Shown: positions 55,617 to 64,000, counted from the first letter of the stretch. The stretch is DNA of 64,000 nucleotides from Mesorhizobium sp. (GCF_023954305.1 NZ_JAMLIG010000001.1:3824963-3888962), one strand, 5' to 3'. Notes: generated by a model from the letters alone, not told the origin. Numbers and translations are program-made.

Positions 55617-56627
55617 TCATCCCCGCCCGCGGCGGCGCTCGCGGCGTTCGCCGCCGGAGCCGCTCTCATTGGCCGGCTTGTTGCGCATCGGGCCGATGCG
55701 GGTGATGACGTCCGCCACGCTCGGGCGGACCGACTTCACATGCCCGTCGATGGCATCGCGCATCGCTCTGAGATGCACGAAGGATGTGCCGCAGCAGCCG
55801 CCGATGATCTTCGCGCCGGCGTCGACGGCGAGGCGGGCGTAGTCGCCCATCAGTTCGGGCGTGCCGGAATAGTAGATTTCGGCGCCCCGGAATTCGGGAA
55901 TGCCGCAATTGCCCTTGACCACGACGGTCGCCTCGGGCGCGGCGGCGGTCATGTCGAGCAGAGAGGAGAGAATATCCGAGGCGCCGACGCCGCAATTGGC
56001 GCCGACGGCCACCGGCGATTGCGCCAAGCCGGCGGCCACGTCGTGGATGTCCTTCGGATGCAGGCCCATCATCGATCGGCCGGCGGTGTCGAAGGAAGCC
56101 GTGTAGGTGTAGGGCAGGCCGACGCGGATGGCCGCTTCCGCCGCCGCGCGGATCTCGTCCGGCGCCGACATGGTCTCGATCCAGGCAACATCGGCGCCAC
56201 CGGCCTTCAGCCCCTCGATTTGCTCGACAAAAGCCTCGACGGCTTGCGCATAGGTCATGGCGCCGAGCGGCTCGAGCAGTTCGCCGGTCGGGCCGACCGA
56301 ACCCGCGACGATCACCGTGCGGCCGGCGCTGTCGGCGACGCCGCGGGCGATCTCGGCGGCGGCCTTGTTGAGCTCGTGCACGCGATCCTGCGCGTTATGG
56401 AGTTTGAGGCGATGGCGAGTGCCACCGAAGGAATTGGTGAGGATGATGTCGGCGCCGGCATCGATGAAGCCCTGATGCAGGGCGACGATCTTGTCCGGAT
56501 CGGCCGCGTTCAACAGTTCCGGCGCTTCGCCGGCCGCCAGACCCATCTCGAACAAGTTCGTTCCCGTGGCGCCGTCGGCGAGCAGCACGCCCCTTTCCGC
56601 CAGCAGTGCGTCAATCGGGTTGGACAT
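55617..56627 (-). CDS. Betaine--homocysteine S-methyltransferase-like protein
   Basis: A 336-residue zinc-dependent homocysteine methyltransferase. The LLADGATGTNLFEMGL start, NCGVGASD and the GGCCGTSFVH zinc ligands identify it; overall it resembles rhizobial BHMT-type BmtB proteins that use glycine betaine. It yields methionine and dimethylglycine, the substrate of FAD-GcvT enzymes. The ATG at 56625-56627 follows GGAAAG. The C-terminus ends in an Arg-rich tail (GGERRERRRGRG). It lies downstream of an XRE-type regulator gene on the same strand. Confidence 0.85.
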   Translation of the reverse strand: MSNPIDALLAERGVLLADGATGTNLFEMGLAAGEAPELLNAADPDKIVALHQGFIDAGADIILTNSFGGTRHRLKLHNAQDRVHELNKAAAEIARGVADSAGRTVIVAGSVGPTGELLEPLGAMTYAQAVEAFVEQIEGLKAGGADVAWIETMSAPDEIRAAAEAAIRVGLPYTYTASFDTAGRSMMGLHPKDIHDVAAGLAQSPVAVGANCGVGASDILSSLLDMTAAAPEATVVVKGNCGIPEFRGAEIYYSGTPELMGDYARLAVDAGAKIIGGCCGTSFVHLRAMRDAIDGHVKSVRPSVADVITRIGPMRNKPANESGSGGERRERRRGRG

Positions 56628-56676
56628 GTCCGGAACTTTCCAAAAAAAGGGGTCGGATAACGATATAAAGAAATCT

Positions 56677-57528
56677 TTATATGCGGTCAATCGCCCTGTC
56701 GCGCAAGCGGCGGGCGAAGGCGGCGACCTCGTGCGCGTTCACCTCGGCGGCGCGGATCAGATTGTCGAAATGGCGGGTCAGGGTGCGGATCGGCTGGGTG
56801 GCATTGAGAACCAGATACATGTCGCCGACATAGATCGCCGCCCGGATGGAGCCGAAGATGGTGTAGGGGATCGAGTAGCGGACGCGCCCGTCGTAGAGGT
56901 AAAGGCGGAAGGCTGGGTAGAGCTCGTCGATCAGGTCGGCCATGTGCGATAGCTGGCGGCGGCGCAGGGCGGCCGGGGCGCCCGACCAGATACCGCGGCC
57001 TTCGGCGAAGATCTCCAGCGTGTGCCGGGGCATGCAGACTTCCATGTCCGTCTCGGGGCGGCGGTTGTAGTCGACGCGGTACTGTGCCTCGTCGATCTTC
57101 GCTTCCAGATTGCGATGGGACTGGTGGGCCTCGTAGGCGATCAATTCGTCGGAACGGAGAAGGTCGGGCAGACCGGCGGGAACATAGCGGATCTTGGTTC
57201 CGGCCGCCTCGGCGTGCCATTTCGCCAGCAGGGTGTGGTCGTAGCCGCCCTGTTCCTCCTCGATTTCAAGGCTGGCCCGGAGTTCGCCGGTCGAGCCTTC
57301 GTCCTGCGAAAGGCCGAGCAGCCAGTCGAGCGAAACCTTGTGTTCGGCGGCGATAGACAGCAGCGTTTCGGCGCGGGGGAGGCGCGTCGTCGCACCCGAC
57401 AGAAGCTGCGACAGCGCCGAGCGATCGATGCCGACCGATGCCGCAAAGGCCGACTGGCTGGTGCCGGCGCGTTCGACCAGCCGTGACAGACGTTCGCGGA
57501 AGAGCCCGGACAGATCGCGCTTGTCCAC
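56677..57528 (-). CDS. XRE-family helix-turn-helix regulator with long C-terminal domain
   Basis: A 283-residue regulator with an N-terminal XRE helix-turn-helix (ERAGTSQSAFAASVGIDRSALSQLLSG, about residues 18-45) and a ~200-residue C-terminal domain of unknown fold, probably for ligand binding. The start is GTG at 57528 with GGAGAA just upstream. A perfect inverted repeat overlaps that ribosome binding site, so it probably represses itself. It is 49 bases upstream of the BHMT-like gene, its likely target. Confidence 0.8.
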   Translation of the reverse strand: MDKRDLSGLFRERLSRLVERAGTSQSAFAASVGIDRSALSQLLSGATTRLPRAETLLSIAAEHKVSLDWLLGLSQDEGSTGELRASLEIEEEQGGYDHTLLAKWHAEAAGTKIRYVPAGLPDLLRSDELIAYEAHQSHRNLEAKIDEAQYRVDYNRRPETDMEVCMPRHTLEIFAEGRGIWSGAPAALRRRQLSHMADLIDELYPAFRLYLYDGRVRYSIPYTIFGSIRAAIYVGDMYLVLNATQPIRTLTRHFDNLIRAAEVNAHEVAAFARRLRDRAIDRI

Positions 57529-57536
57529 GACAACTT

Positions 57537-57568
57537 CTCCAATTGTTTACAACACAAAACAATTGGAG
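57537..57568. promoter_or_regulatory. Candidate XRE operator, perfect 12-base inverted repeat
   Basis: CTCCAATTGTTT (57537-57548) and AAACAATTGGAG (57557-57568) are perfect arms around an 8-base spacer. The left arm covers the GGAG of the regulator's own ribosome binding site. The arrangement fits tight self-repression or an mRNA hairpin that hides the site. Confidence 0.6.
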
Positions 57569-57575
57569 AGAATCG

Positions 57576-57618
57576 TGCGCAATGTCAACGAATTCTGCGC
57601 ATTGTCGCGTTGCGACAA
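57576..57618. promoter_or_regulatory. Direct repeat and palindrome in the XRE/desaturase intergenic region
   Basis: TGCGCAATGTC (57576-57586) and TGCGCATTGTC (57596-57606) are direct repeats 20 bases apart with one mismatch. TTGTCGC-GTT-GCGACAA (57602-57618) overlaps the second copy. This is upstream of the desaturase gene and could bind a dimeric activator. Confidence 0.4.
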
Positions 57619-57688
57619 CGGATGTCTCCTGACAGCATTGTGTCAGGAATAGCGGTGATTCCTGGACTACACCTGCTTGGGCGGCGGC

Positions 57689-58702
57689 ATGACGGGTCGG
57701 GACATGGGGCGAAGGGGACGCGGGCCAGGCGTCGAATGGCCGACGGTGGCGTTGATCACTGCGTGCTACGGCGTCTGGCTCGCAGCCGGCCTCTTCGTCT
57801 ATCCGATCTGGCCGGCTGCATCCCTTGTGCTGCTTGGTCTTGCCCTGGCGCTTCACTCGTCGCTCATTCATGAGGCGCTGCACGGGCATCCGACCCGCAG
57901 GGGTTGGATCAACGAACTGCTCGTCGGCCTGCCGCTCGGCCTCGTTTATCCCTACCGCCGCTACAAGTCGCTGCATCTCCAGCATCATGCCGACGAGCGA
58001 CTGACGGACCCGTTCGAGGATCCGGAGAGCTACTACAAGGCCCGCTGGCAGCACGAGACCATGCCAAGCTGGCTGCAGGTGCTTCTGCGCATCAACAATT
58101 CGATGGTCGGCCGGCTGGTTGTCGGGCCGCCGCTCGCCACCGCCGGCTTCCTCGCCTCCGATATGCGGCTGCTGTGGGCGGGCGACCGGGCCGCGCGCCG
58201 CGCCTGGATACATCATGCGATCGGGCTCGCGATCGTGCTGCCGGTCGTGGTCTTCGGATTCGGCATTCTGCTATGGCTCTATGTGCTCGTGCCGGTGTGG
58301 ATGGGCCAATCGATCATCGCGGTGCGCACTTTTGCCGAGCACCAGTGGTCGGAGCGGCCAGACGGCCGCACGATCATCGTCGAGCGCTCGCCGCTCGCCT
58401 TCTTCTTCCTGAACAACAACCTGCATCTGGTGCACCACAAGCTGCCGACCGTGGCCTGGTATAAACTGCCGGCGCTGTTCCGCGAACGTCGGGACGAATG
58501 GGCGGCGATGAATGGCGGCTACGTCTACCCGAACTATTTCGCGCTCCTGAAAAGCTACGCGTTCCGCGCCAAGGAGCCCGTCGTGCATCCGGTGCTCAAG
58601 CAGCAGCCGGAACCGGGCCGGGCGTTCCGGCCGCGCGTCAGGCAGCGCAATCTCGGCGGGCTCGGCACCGCGCCCGTGCCGGCGGAGCCGCCGAAGGAGT
58701 AG
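57689..58702 (+). CDS. Fatty acid desaturase-family membrane protein
   Basis: A 337-residue membrane di-iron protein with the three histidine boxes HEALHGH, HLQHH and HLVHHKLP, and about four to six helices. Such enzymes desaturate or hydroxylate lipids with O2. The ATG at 57689 is used though its ribosome binding site is weak; the C-terminal 60 residues are a polar tail. It is divergent from the XRE gene and 35 bases before the PhnD-like gene, with which it may form an operon. The lipid or other substrate is unknown. Confidence 0.8.
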   Translation: MTGRDMGRRGRGPGVEWPTVALITACYGVWLAAGLFVYPIWPAASLVLLGLALALHSSLIHEALHGHPTRRGWINELLVGLPLGLVYPYRRYKSLHLQHHADERLTDPFEDPESYYKARWQHETMPSWLQVLLRINNSMVGRLVVGPPLATAGFLASDMRLLWAGDRAARRAWIHHAIGLAIVLPVVVFGFGILLWLYVLVPVWMGQSIIAVRTFAEHQWSERPDGRTIIVERSPLAFFFLNNNLHLVHHKLPTVAWYKLPALFRERRDEWAAMNGGYVYPNYFALLKSYAFRAKEPVVHPVLKQQPEPGRAFRPRVRQRNLGGLGTAPVPAEPPKE

Positions 58703-58737
58703 CCGGGTCCGATCCACGGGCGCGGGAGGACAGTGGG

Positions 58738-59544
58738 ATGAATCCGTCCGTTGCCGCGATGGCCATGTATGACTGGCCTGAACGGCGCGCCGAGGTCGAC
58801 GCCGAATGGGCGCTCGTCCGCGACCGTCTGCGCGCCCTCGGGATCGAAGCGCCCGAACGCCTGGCGCGCTGCAACGGCGACTTGCCGGCGGTCCCGGGCG
58901 GTATCCGCAACAGCGAGGGCAGGCTCATTGCGCCCGATCCGGCGACGCTGCCGCCCGAGGAGCTCGACTTTCACATGCTCTGGCGCCATCCGGCTCTCCT
59001 TGTCGCGCAGACCTGTTGGGGCCCGATGATCGACACCGGCCTCGAGAAAGAGGTCGTCGTTCTGGCCCAGCCCAGCTATGACGGCATCGAAGGCGGCGAG
59101 GGCCCGCTCTACTCCAGCGCGATCGTCGTGCGTTCCGACACGGTCGGGGGCGAGCCCATCGCATCTCCCGCCGACGGAGGTGCTCGCCTGCCGCTCGGCC
59201 TCCTGCGCGGTCGGCGACTGGCCTTCAACGACTGGCATTCCATGTCCGGCCTGCTCGGCCTGAAGGCCGACCTCGACGCCGCGGGCGAAGATCTGTCGCT
59301 GTTTTCCGAGATGATCGAAACCGGCGCACACCGGCTGTCCGTTCGCGCCATCGCGGAAGGCCGTGCGGACGTGGCCACGATCGATTGCCGAAGCTGGAGC
59401 TACTGCAAGATGTACGAGCCGGCGAGCGCTGAGCTGAAGGTAGTGGGGTGGACCGCGCGGCGCATGGGGCTGCCGTTCATTGCGTCGCGGCAGGTAGCGC
59501 CCGACATGGTTGCTGCTCTGAAGGAGGCGTTCGAGGAGCCCTGA
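58738..59544 (+). CDS. PhnD-like substrate-binding-fold protein without signal peptide
   Basis: A 268-residue protein with the fold of phosphate/phosphonate-binding PhnD proteins: AQTCWGPMIDTGL, LAFNDWHSMSGLLGL and ATIDCRSWSYCK are the typical ligand-cleft segments. It has no signal peptide, so it is likely cytoplasmic, and no transporter genes are near. It could be an enzyme or sensor of the same fold. GGGAGGA lies seven bases before the ATG at 58738. It ends eight bases from the convergent DddP-like gene. Confidence 0.72.
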   Translation: MNPSVAAMAMYDWPERRAEVDAEWALVRDRLRALGIEAPERLARCNGDLPAVPGGIRNSEGRLIAPDPATLPPEELDFHMLWRHPALLVAQTCWGPMIDTGLEKEVVVLAQPSYDGIEGGEGPLYSSAIVVRSDTVGGEPIASPADGGARLPLGLLRGRRLAFNDWHSMSGLLGLKADLDAAGEDLSLFSEMIETGAHRLSVRAIAEGRADVATIDCRSWSYCKMYEPASAELKVVGWTARRMGLPFIASRQVAPDMVAALKEAFEEP

Positions 59545-59551
59545 TTGGCAC

Positions 59552-60907
59552 TCAGCCGAGCAGTCGTTCCTCCAATGGGTAGGTCGACAGTTGCTTCGCG
59601 CCGGCCTGCGTGATCAGCACCTGTTCCTCGATCTTGACGCCTTCGCGACCGCCGATCCGGCCGATGTAGCTCTCCACGCACAGCACCATTCCCGGCTCCA
59701 GCACGCCGTCGGGCGTATCGTCGGTCCAGTCAACGGCATGCGGCAGGGTCGGGTATTCGTCGGCGAGGCCGACGCCGTGATAGAGCACGCCGTAGCGGGT
59801 CGGGAAGCAGTCGGGCGGCGGAACGGCCGACAATTCGGCGAGGTCGCGGAAGGAGATGCCCGGCCGCAGCAGCGCTGTGTTATGCGCGATCTGGTCCGCA
59901 GCGATGCGGAAGAGGTCGCGCTGTTCGTTCGTCGGACGGACATCGCCGCAAAGCCAGGTGCGCGACAGGTCGGCACAAAAGCCGTAAGGGCCGATGAGAT
60001 CGGTGTCGAAGGCGACGAGATCACCCGCTTCGATGATCCGCGACGAGCATTCCTGGAACCACGGATTGGTGCGCGGACCGGAGGAGAGAAGCCGCGTCTC
60101 GATCCACTCGCCGCCGCGCGCGATGTTGGCGCGGTGAAGTTCGGCCCAGAGTTCGTTCTCGCTGATGCCGGGCTCGAGCTTCGCCTGCATCTCGCCCATC
60201 GCCGCCTCGCAGGCGACGATGGCGCGGCGCATGGCGAGAATTTCGTCCGGCGACTTGATGAGGCGCGCGATTTCCATCACCGCCTCGCCATTGCCGATGG
60301 ACACGCCGAGGCGGGAGAGTTCGGCGACGCCGTCGGCGTTGAGGTGATCCACCGCGATGCGCATACTACCGCCGCCGTGCTCGCGCGTAAGGTCGGCGAT
60401 GCCGGCCGCCCAGCGCGCGGCGCGCCGGTCCGTCAGGTCGCCGCCATACATGTACATCCACGACACCGCGGGCCTCACCTCGTCGACGACGCCGGAATGA
60501 TCGGACAGGTGCTCGCAGGAGAAATAGTCGAACAGGACGACCGGCCCCTCGGTCGCGACGAAGCAATGTCGCGTCGGGTTGTGGGCGACCCAGAGCTGCA
60601 TGTTGGTCGAGTCGGTCGCGTAGCGGATGTTGACTGGATCGTAGAGCAGGGCGCCGGCATAGTCGCGACGTCTCAGCTCGGCGCGGATGCGGTCGAGGCG
60701 GTAGCGGCGCATTGCGGGCAGGTCCGGCGCGGAGACGCCGGCCGCCGCCCATTCGGCCTCCGCTAACGCGCCGTAGCCGAGGAGGTGCTGGTTCAGCGAA
60801 GCGGCCTTGGCGCGGGACTGCGCCCGCAAAGCCGCTTCCTCGCCGGGGAGAAAAGGCGCGATCTTGCGGTGGCGGCCGAAAGAGGTGGAACGCCCCGGCT
60901 CGGTCAT
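59552..60907 (-). CDS. M24-fold protein closely resembling DMSP lyase DddP
   Basis: A 451-residue protein of the M24 (creatinase/aminopeptidase P) fold. It shares long motifs with DddP: NIRYATDSTNMQLW, EWIETRLL-SGPRTNPWFQEC and DTDLIG-YG. The ligands Asp301, Asp303, Asp313, His377, Glu412 and Glu427, and Asp383 aligning with the DddP catalytic Asp377, keep exactly the spacing recalled for DddP (295, 297, 307, 371, 406, 421). DddP cleaves dimethylsulfoniopropionate to DMS and acrylate; a related methylated substrate is also possible. The ATG at 60905-60907 restores the family length. It follows the FAD-GcvT gene by 13 bases. Confidence 0.75.
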   Translation of the reverse strand: MTEPGRSTSFGRHRKIAPFLPGEEAALRAQSRAKAASLNQHLLGYGALAEAEWAAAGVSAPDLPAMRRYRLDRIRAELRRRDYAGALLYDPVNIRYATDSTNMQLWVAHNPTRHCFVATEGPVVLFDYFSCEHLSDHSGVVDEVRPAVSWMYMYGGDLTDRRAARWAAGIADLTREHGGGSMRIAVDHLNADGVAELSRLGVSIGNGEAVMEIARLIKSPDEILAMRRAIVACEAAMGEMQAKLEPGISENELWAELHRANIARGGEWIETRLLSSGPRTNPWFQECSSRIIEAGDLVAFDTDLIGPYGFCADLSRTWLCGDVRPTNEQRDLFRIAADQIAHNTALLRPGISFRDLAELSAVPPPDCFPTRYGVLYHGVGLADEYPTLPHAVDWTDDTPDGVLEPGMVLCVESYIGRIGGREGVKIEEQVLITQAGAKQLSTYPLEERLLG

Positions 60908-60920
60908 CGCGCTCTCGCTC

Positions 60921-63494
60921 TCACCCCCGCATCTTTGCGCCGCTCGCATCGAAAGGCGGGTCGACATTGATCCGCGCCGGGCGGCGGTGGCCGAGGATTT
61001 CGATCTCGAACAGGCCTTCGCTTTCGACATTGGCGAGTTCGGCAGGAACGTAACCTTGCGCCATCGACTTCTGCACATAGTGGGCATACCCGCCCGAGGT
61101 GACCCAGCCGACGACCGACCATTCGCCGTCGTGCAGGCCGCGCACGGCCGACGCGCCGGAGGCGGCCGACGAGCCGCGAATTTCCCGGCCCGACGCGTCG
61201 AAGCGGGGCGCGCCGAAATCGTGGGTCTTGCCGACGGTGCCGTAGTCCTTGCCGTTCACCTTCGCCCAGATCGGTTCGTCGCCCATCACGTCGGCATCGA
61301 CCGCATCGACGACCAGTGAGACGCGGCGCAGTTTCGGCCCGTCCGCCAGTTCCTTCGCTGCGGCGTCGCGGCCGATGAAATCATTCTTCTCCATCTTGAT
61401 GAAGCGGTCCATGCCACCTTCGAACGGGCCGTAGATCGGCCGCAACTCGCGGAACCAGGTCGGGAAGTTTTTCTCCAGACGCATGGAGAGCAGCGCGCGC
61501 ATGCCGAAATCGACGATGCCGAATTCCGCGCCTGCCTGCTTGATCGCCTTGTAGACGAGTCGCTCATAGGCGGGCTGCATCCAGATCTCGTAGCCTAGGT
61601 CGCCTGTATAGGTGATGCGGTTGACCATGCAGGGGGCGCCGCCGACGGCCATCTCGCGGTAGTCCATGAAGCGGAAAGCCTTCGACGACACGTCGACGTC
61701 GACCAGCTTCTGGAGAAGCTTCTGGCTGTTCGGCCCGGCGATGGAGAGGCCGACCAGCGTCTGGTCGAAGCGGTGGATGCGCACCGAACCGTCCTTCGGC
61801 AGGTGCGTCTCGAACCAGCGCATGTGGTATTTCTGCGCGGCCGACGAGCCCCAGATCATGAACTTCTCGTCGCCGGTCTTGGCGATGGTGAAATCGCCGA
61901 TCAGCTTGCCGAATTCGTTCAGCATCGGAGTGAGCACGATGCGGCCGGTCTTGGGCATCCGATTGGTCATGAGACGATTCAGGAAATCCTCCGAACCGCT
62001 TCCGCTGACTTCGTATTTGGCGAAGTTGGCGATCTCGGTGACGCCGACGCTTTCGCGCGTCGCCCGCACCTCGTTGCCGACATGCTCGAAATCATTCGAG
62101 CGGTGGAAGGAGACGATATCCTTCGGCTCCGAGCCCTTCGGCGCGAACCAGAGCGGCGTCTCGAGACCCCACGAGTCGCCCATGACGGCGTTCTGGGCGA
62201 TCATCGTGTCATAGAGCGGCGTGGTCTGGGCCGGGCGCGCGGCCGGCAGTTCTTCATTGGGGAAGCGGATCGAAAAGCGACGCGAATAGTTTTCGCGCAC
62301 CTTGGCGTTTGTGTAGCGCAGGCTCGCCCATTCGCCCCAGCGCGCCACGTCCATGCCCCAGACGTCGAAGCCGGGGTCTCCATTGACCATCCAGTTGGAC
62401 AGCGCGAGCCCCACGCCGCCGCCCTGGCTGAAGCCGGCCATGACGCCGCAGGCGACCCAGAAATTGGTCAGGCCCTGCACCGGGCCGACCAGCGGGTTGC
62501 CGTCCGGCGCGAAGGTGAAGGGCCCGTTGATGACCTGCTTGATGCCGGCGTTGGCAATCCCGGGGAAGTGCCTGAAGCCGAGCTCCAGCGACGGCGCGAT
62601 GCGGTCGAGATCGGGCGCCAGCAGTTCATGGCCGAAGTCCCACGGCGTATTCACCGGCGACCACGGCTTGCAGGCCTTCTCGTAGGTGCCGAGCAGGATG
62701 CCGTTGCGTTCCTGACGGGTGTAGATCTCGCCCTTGAAGTCGAGCACGCCGACCATCTCGCGGCCGGTCTCCTTGTTGAAGGCCTCGACCTCTGGCATCG
62801 GCTCGGTCAAGAGATACATGTGCTCCATGGCGAGCACCGGCAGTTCCAACCCGACCATGCGGCCGATCTCCCGCGCCCACAGCCCGCCGCAGTTGACGAC
62901 GTGCTCGGCATGCACGACGCCCTGCTCGGTGATGACGTTCCAGGTGCCGTCCGGCTGCTGGGTTAGCTCCTTGACCGGATTGCGCAGCACGATCTCGGCG
63001 CCAAGCTTCTTCGCCGCCTTCGAATAGGCGATCGTCGTGCCCGACGGGTCGAGATGGCCCTCGACCGGGTCCCACATAGCGCCGACGAAATGGCTTTCGT
63101 CCATGAAGGGGAACATCGATTTCGCCTCGGACGGCGTGATCAGCTCGGTGTCCATGCCGAGATAGCGGCCCTTGGCATGGGCGAGGCGCAGGAAGTCCAT
63201 GCGCTCCGGGCTGTCGGCCATCATCACGCCGCCGGTCAGATGCAGCGAGCAGGACTGGCCCGAGAGTTCTTCCAGTTCCTTGTAGAGCTGGACCGTGTAG
63301 GCCTGCAGCTTGGCGACGTTCGGGTCGCCGTTCAGCGTATGGAAGCCGCCCGCCGCGTGCCACGACGAGCCGGAGGTGAGTTCCGACCGTTCGATCAGCA
63401 TGATGTCGGTCCAGCCGGCGCGGGCGAGGTGGTAGAGCACCGAGCAGCCGACGACACCGCCGCCGATGACTACCGCTTTGACATGGGATTTCAT
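60921..63494 (-). CDS. FAD-dependent oxidoreductase with GcvT domain, third copy
   Basis: An 857-residue dimethylglycine/sarcosine dehydrogenase-type protein: FAD motif AVVIGGGVVGCSVLYHLA at the N-terminus, SGSSWHAAG with the histidine that links FAD covalently in relatives, and a C-terminal GcvT domain. It demethylates an N-methyl substrate and passes the carbon to THF. The ATG at 63492-63494 overlaps the stop of the DUF559 gene. It is the first gene of a pair with the DddP-like gene, so both may act on related methylated compounds. Confidence 0.85.
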   Translation of the reverse strand: MKSHVKAVVIGGGVVGCSVLYHLARAGWTDIMLIERSELTSGSSWHAAGGFHTLNGDPNVAKLQAYTVQLYKELEELSGQSCSLHLTGGVMMADSPERMDFLRLAHAKGRYLGMDTELITPSEAKSMFPFMDESHFVGAMWDPVEGHLDPSGTTIAYSKAAKKLGAEIVLRNPVKELTQQPDGTWNVITEQGVVHAEHVVNCGGLWAREIGRMVGLELPVLAMEHMYLLTEPMPEVEAFNKETGREMVGVLDFKGEIYTRQERNGILLGTYEKACKPWSPVNTPWDFGHELLAPDLDRIAPSLELGFRHFPGIANAGIKQVINGPFTFAPDGNPLVGPVQGLTNFWVACGVMAGFSQGGGVGLALSNWMVNGDPGFDVWGMDVARWGEWASLRYTNAKVRENYSRRFSIRFPNEELPAARPAQTTPLYDTMIAQNAVMGDSWGLETPLWFAPKGSEPKDIVSFHRSNDFEHVGNEVRATRESVGVTEIANFAKYEVSGSGSEDFLNRLMTNRMPKTGRIVLTPMLNEFGKLIGDFTIAKTGDEKFMIWGSSAAQKYHMRWFETHLPKDGSVRIHRFDQTLVGLSIAGPNSQKLLQKLVDVDVSSKAFRFMDYREMAVGGAPCMVNRITYTGDLGYEIWMQPAYERLVYKAIKQAGAEFGIVDFGMRALLSMRLEKNFPTWFRELRPIYGPFEGGMDRFIKMEKNDFIGRDAAAKELADGPKLRRVSLVVDAVDADVMGDEPIWAKVNGKDYGTVGKTHDFGAPRFDASGREIRGSSAASGASAVRGLHDGEWSVVGWVTSGGYAHYVQKSMAQGYVPAELANVESEGLFEIEILGHRRPARINVDPPFDASGAKMRG

Positions 63495-63949
63495 GAGGAT
63501 GGGTCCGTTGGATGGGATAGGTGAATCGGTCTTGCGGCGAACGCGAACCGCAGATCGCCCGCGACGACATTTTCGGAAAGGCGTCCATCGAGGGCGGCGA
63601 GGATCGTGTCGCAGACGGCCGTGCGCTGCTTCAGCACGTCGTGATTCCAAAAGCGGAGAGTGGAATAGCCCAGCCGCCCCATGATGTCGTCGCGGCGACG
63701 ATCATAGGTACTATCGGCATGCTGTGATCCGTCAACTTCAACGACGAGCCATTCCTCACGGCAGCAGAAATCCGCGAAATACGGTCCGATTGGAAACTGG
63801 CGGGTGAATTTAATGCCGCCGAGCTTTCGCCGCTTCAATTCCAGCCACAGCAACGCCTCGGCCCGATTGTCGCCCTTGCGCAAGCTGCGTGCTCTTTGCG
63901 TTGTGCCGTTCTTGCGGCGGCTTCGGGTGTTTGCGGCGCCTTCCCCCAC
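63491..63949 (-). CDS. DUF559 protein, Vsr/MutH-like nuclease fold
   Basis: A 152-residue protein of the DUF559 family (endonuclease-like fold, related to Vsr). RKGDNRAEALLWLELKRRKLGG, FTRQFPIGPYFADF and VVEVDGSQH are the family motifs; the Asp/Glu pair could be catalytic. The true start is uncertain because the DNA upstream runs into a homopolymer-rich window end; GTG at 63949 is the furthest visible. Its stop overlaps the FAD-GcvT start. Confidence 0.75.
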   Translation of the reverse strand: MGEGAANTRSRRKNGTTQRARSLRKGDNRAEALLWLELKRRKLGGIKFTRQFPIGPYFADFCCREEWLVVEVDGSQHADSTYDRRRDDIMGRLGYSTLRFWNHDVLKQRTAVCDTILAALDGRLSENVVAGDLRFAFAARPIHLSHPTDPSS

Positions 63950-64000
63950 ACCGGGGGGGGGGGGGGGGGCGAGCGGGCCCCCCCCGGGGGGGGGGGTGGG
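63950..64000. other. G/C homopolymer-rich window end, probable sequencing or assembly artefact
   Basis: After ccttcccccacacc the sequence turns into runs of G of more than ten bases and a run of C with almost no other base. The start resembles the palindromic repeat seen at 993-1151, which may have caused a failed assembly. No feature can be read here. Confidence 0.7.

Overview
The window is high-GC DNA from an alphaproteobacterium, most likely a Rhizobiales (Hyphomicrobiales) member of the Mesorhizobium/Aminobacter kind. The basis is gene content: a heterotetrameric sarcosine oxidase operon, DUF1127 mini-proteins, DUF559 and ExoD proteins, rhizobial XRE and GlxA-type regulators, and GC-rich palindromic intergenic repeats. 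No rRNA, tRNA, CRISPR array or insertion sequence was recognised. The last ~50 bases are G/C homopolymer and look like a degraded contig end.

The dominant theme is demethylation of methylated amines and one-carbon transfer. Three FAD-GcvT oxidoreductases of the dimethylglycine/sarcosine dehydrogenase type (1.2-3.6, 25.2-27.8 and 60.9-63.5 kb), soxBDAG (7.5-12.5 kb), two homocysteine methyltransferases (0.05-0.95 and 55.6-56.6 kb) and a GbdR-like AraC regulator (30.0-31.0 kb) suit stepwise conversion of betaine to glycine. At 37.2-47.2 kb lies a second, corrinoid-based route: a non-pyrrolysine MttB-family methyltransferase, its corrinoid protein, a pterin methyltransferase, a RACo-type corrinoid activator, and a MetF/MetV-type methylene-THF reductase pair. 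Two conserved genes of unknown function (virulence-factor family, DUF1638) travel with them. This is a methyl-transfer system familiar from anaerobes, set among genes of an aerobe. At 59.6-60.9 kb an M24-fold protein keeps every metal ligand and the catalytic Asp recalled for the DMSP lyase DddP, at identical spacing, and sits in an operon with the third FAD-GcvT enzyme.

A separate block at 15.8-24.9 kb encodes a HAD-UbiA fusion, a DprE1 homologue, an SMR-type membrane protein, an extended SDR, a class III aminotransferase, a polytopic membrane protein, a PIG-L deacetylase and a GNAT acyltransferase. It looks like a polyprenyl-phosphate-pentose (arabinose-type) glycoconjugate pathway.

The remainder is housekeeping and stress: MscS channel, NhaA, LigD, MarR and nitroreductase, a beta-propeller/MoaD-like pair, DUF1127 genes with a LysR regulator, an ECF sigma factor with a vWA membrane protein, a BrnT/BrnA toxin-antitoxin pair, a PadR regulator, a desaturase with a PhnD-like protein, and assorted hydrolases. 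Several regulators are preceded by clear inverted repeats that are candidate operators.
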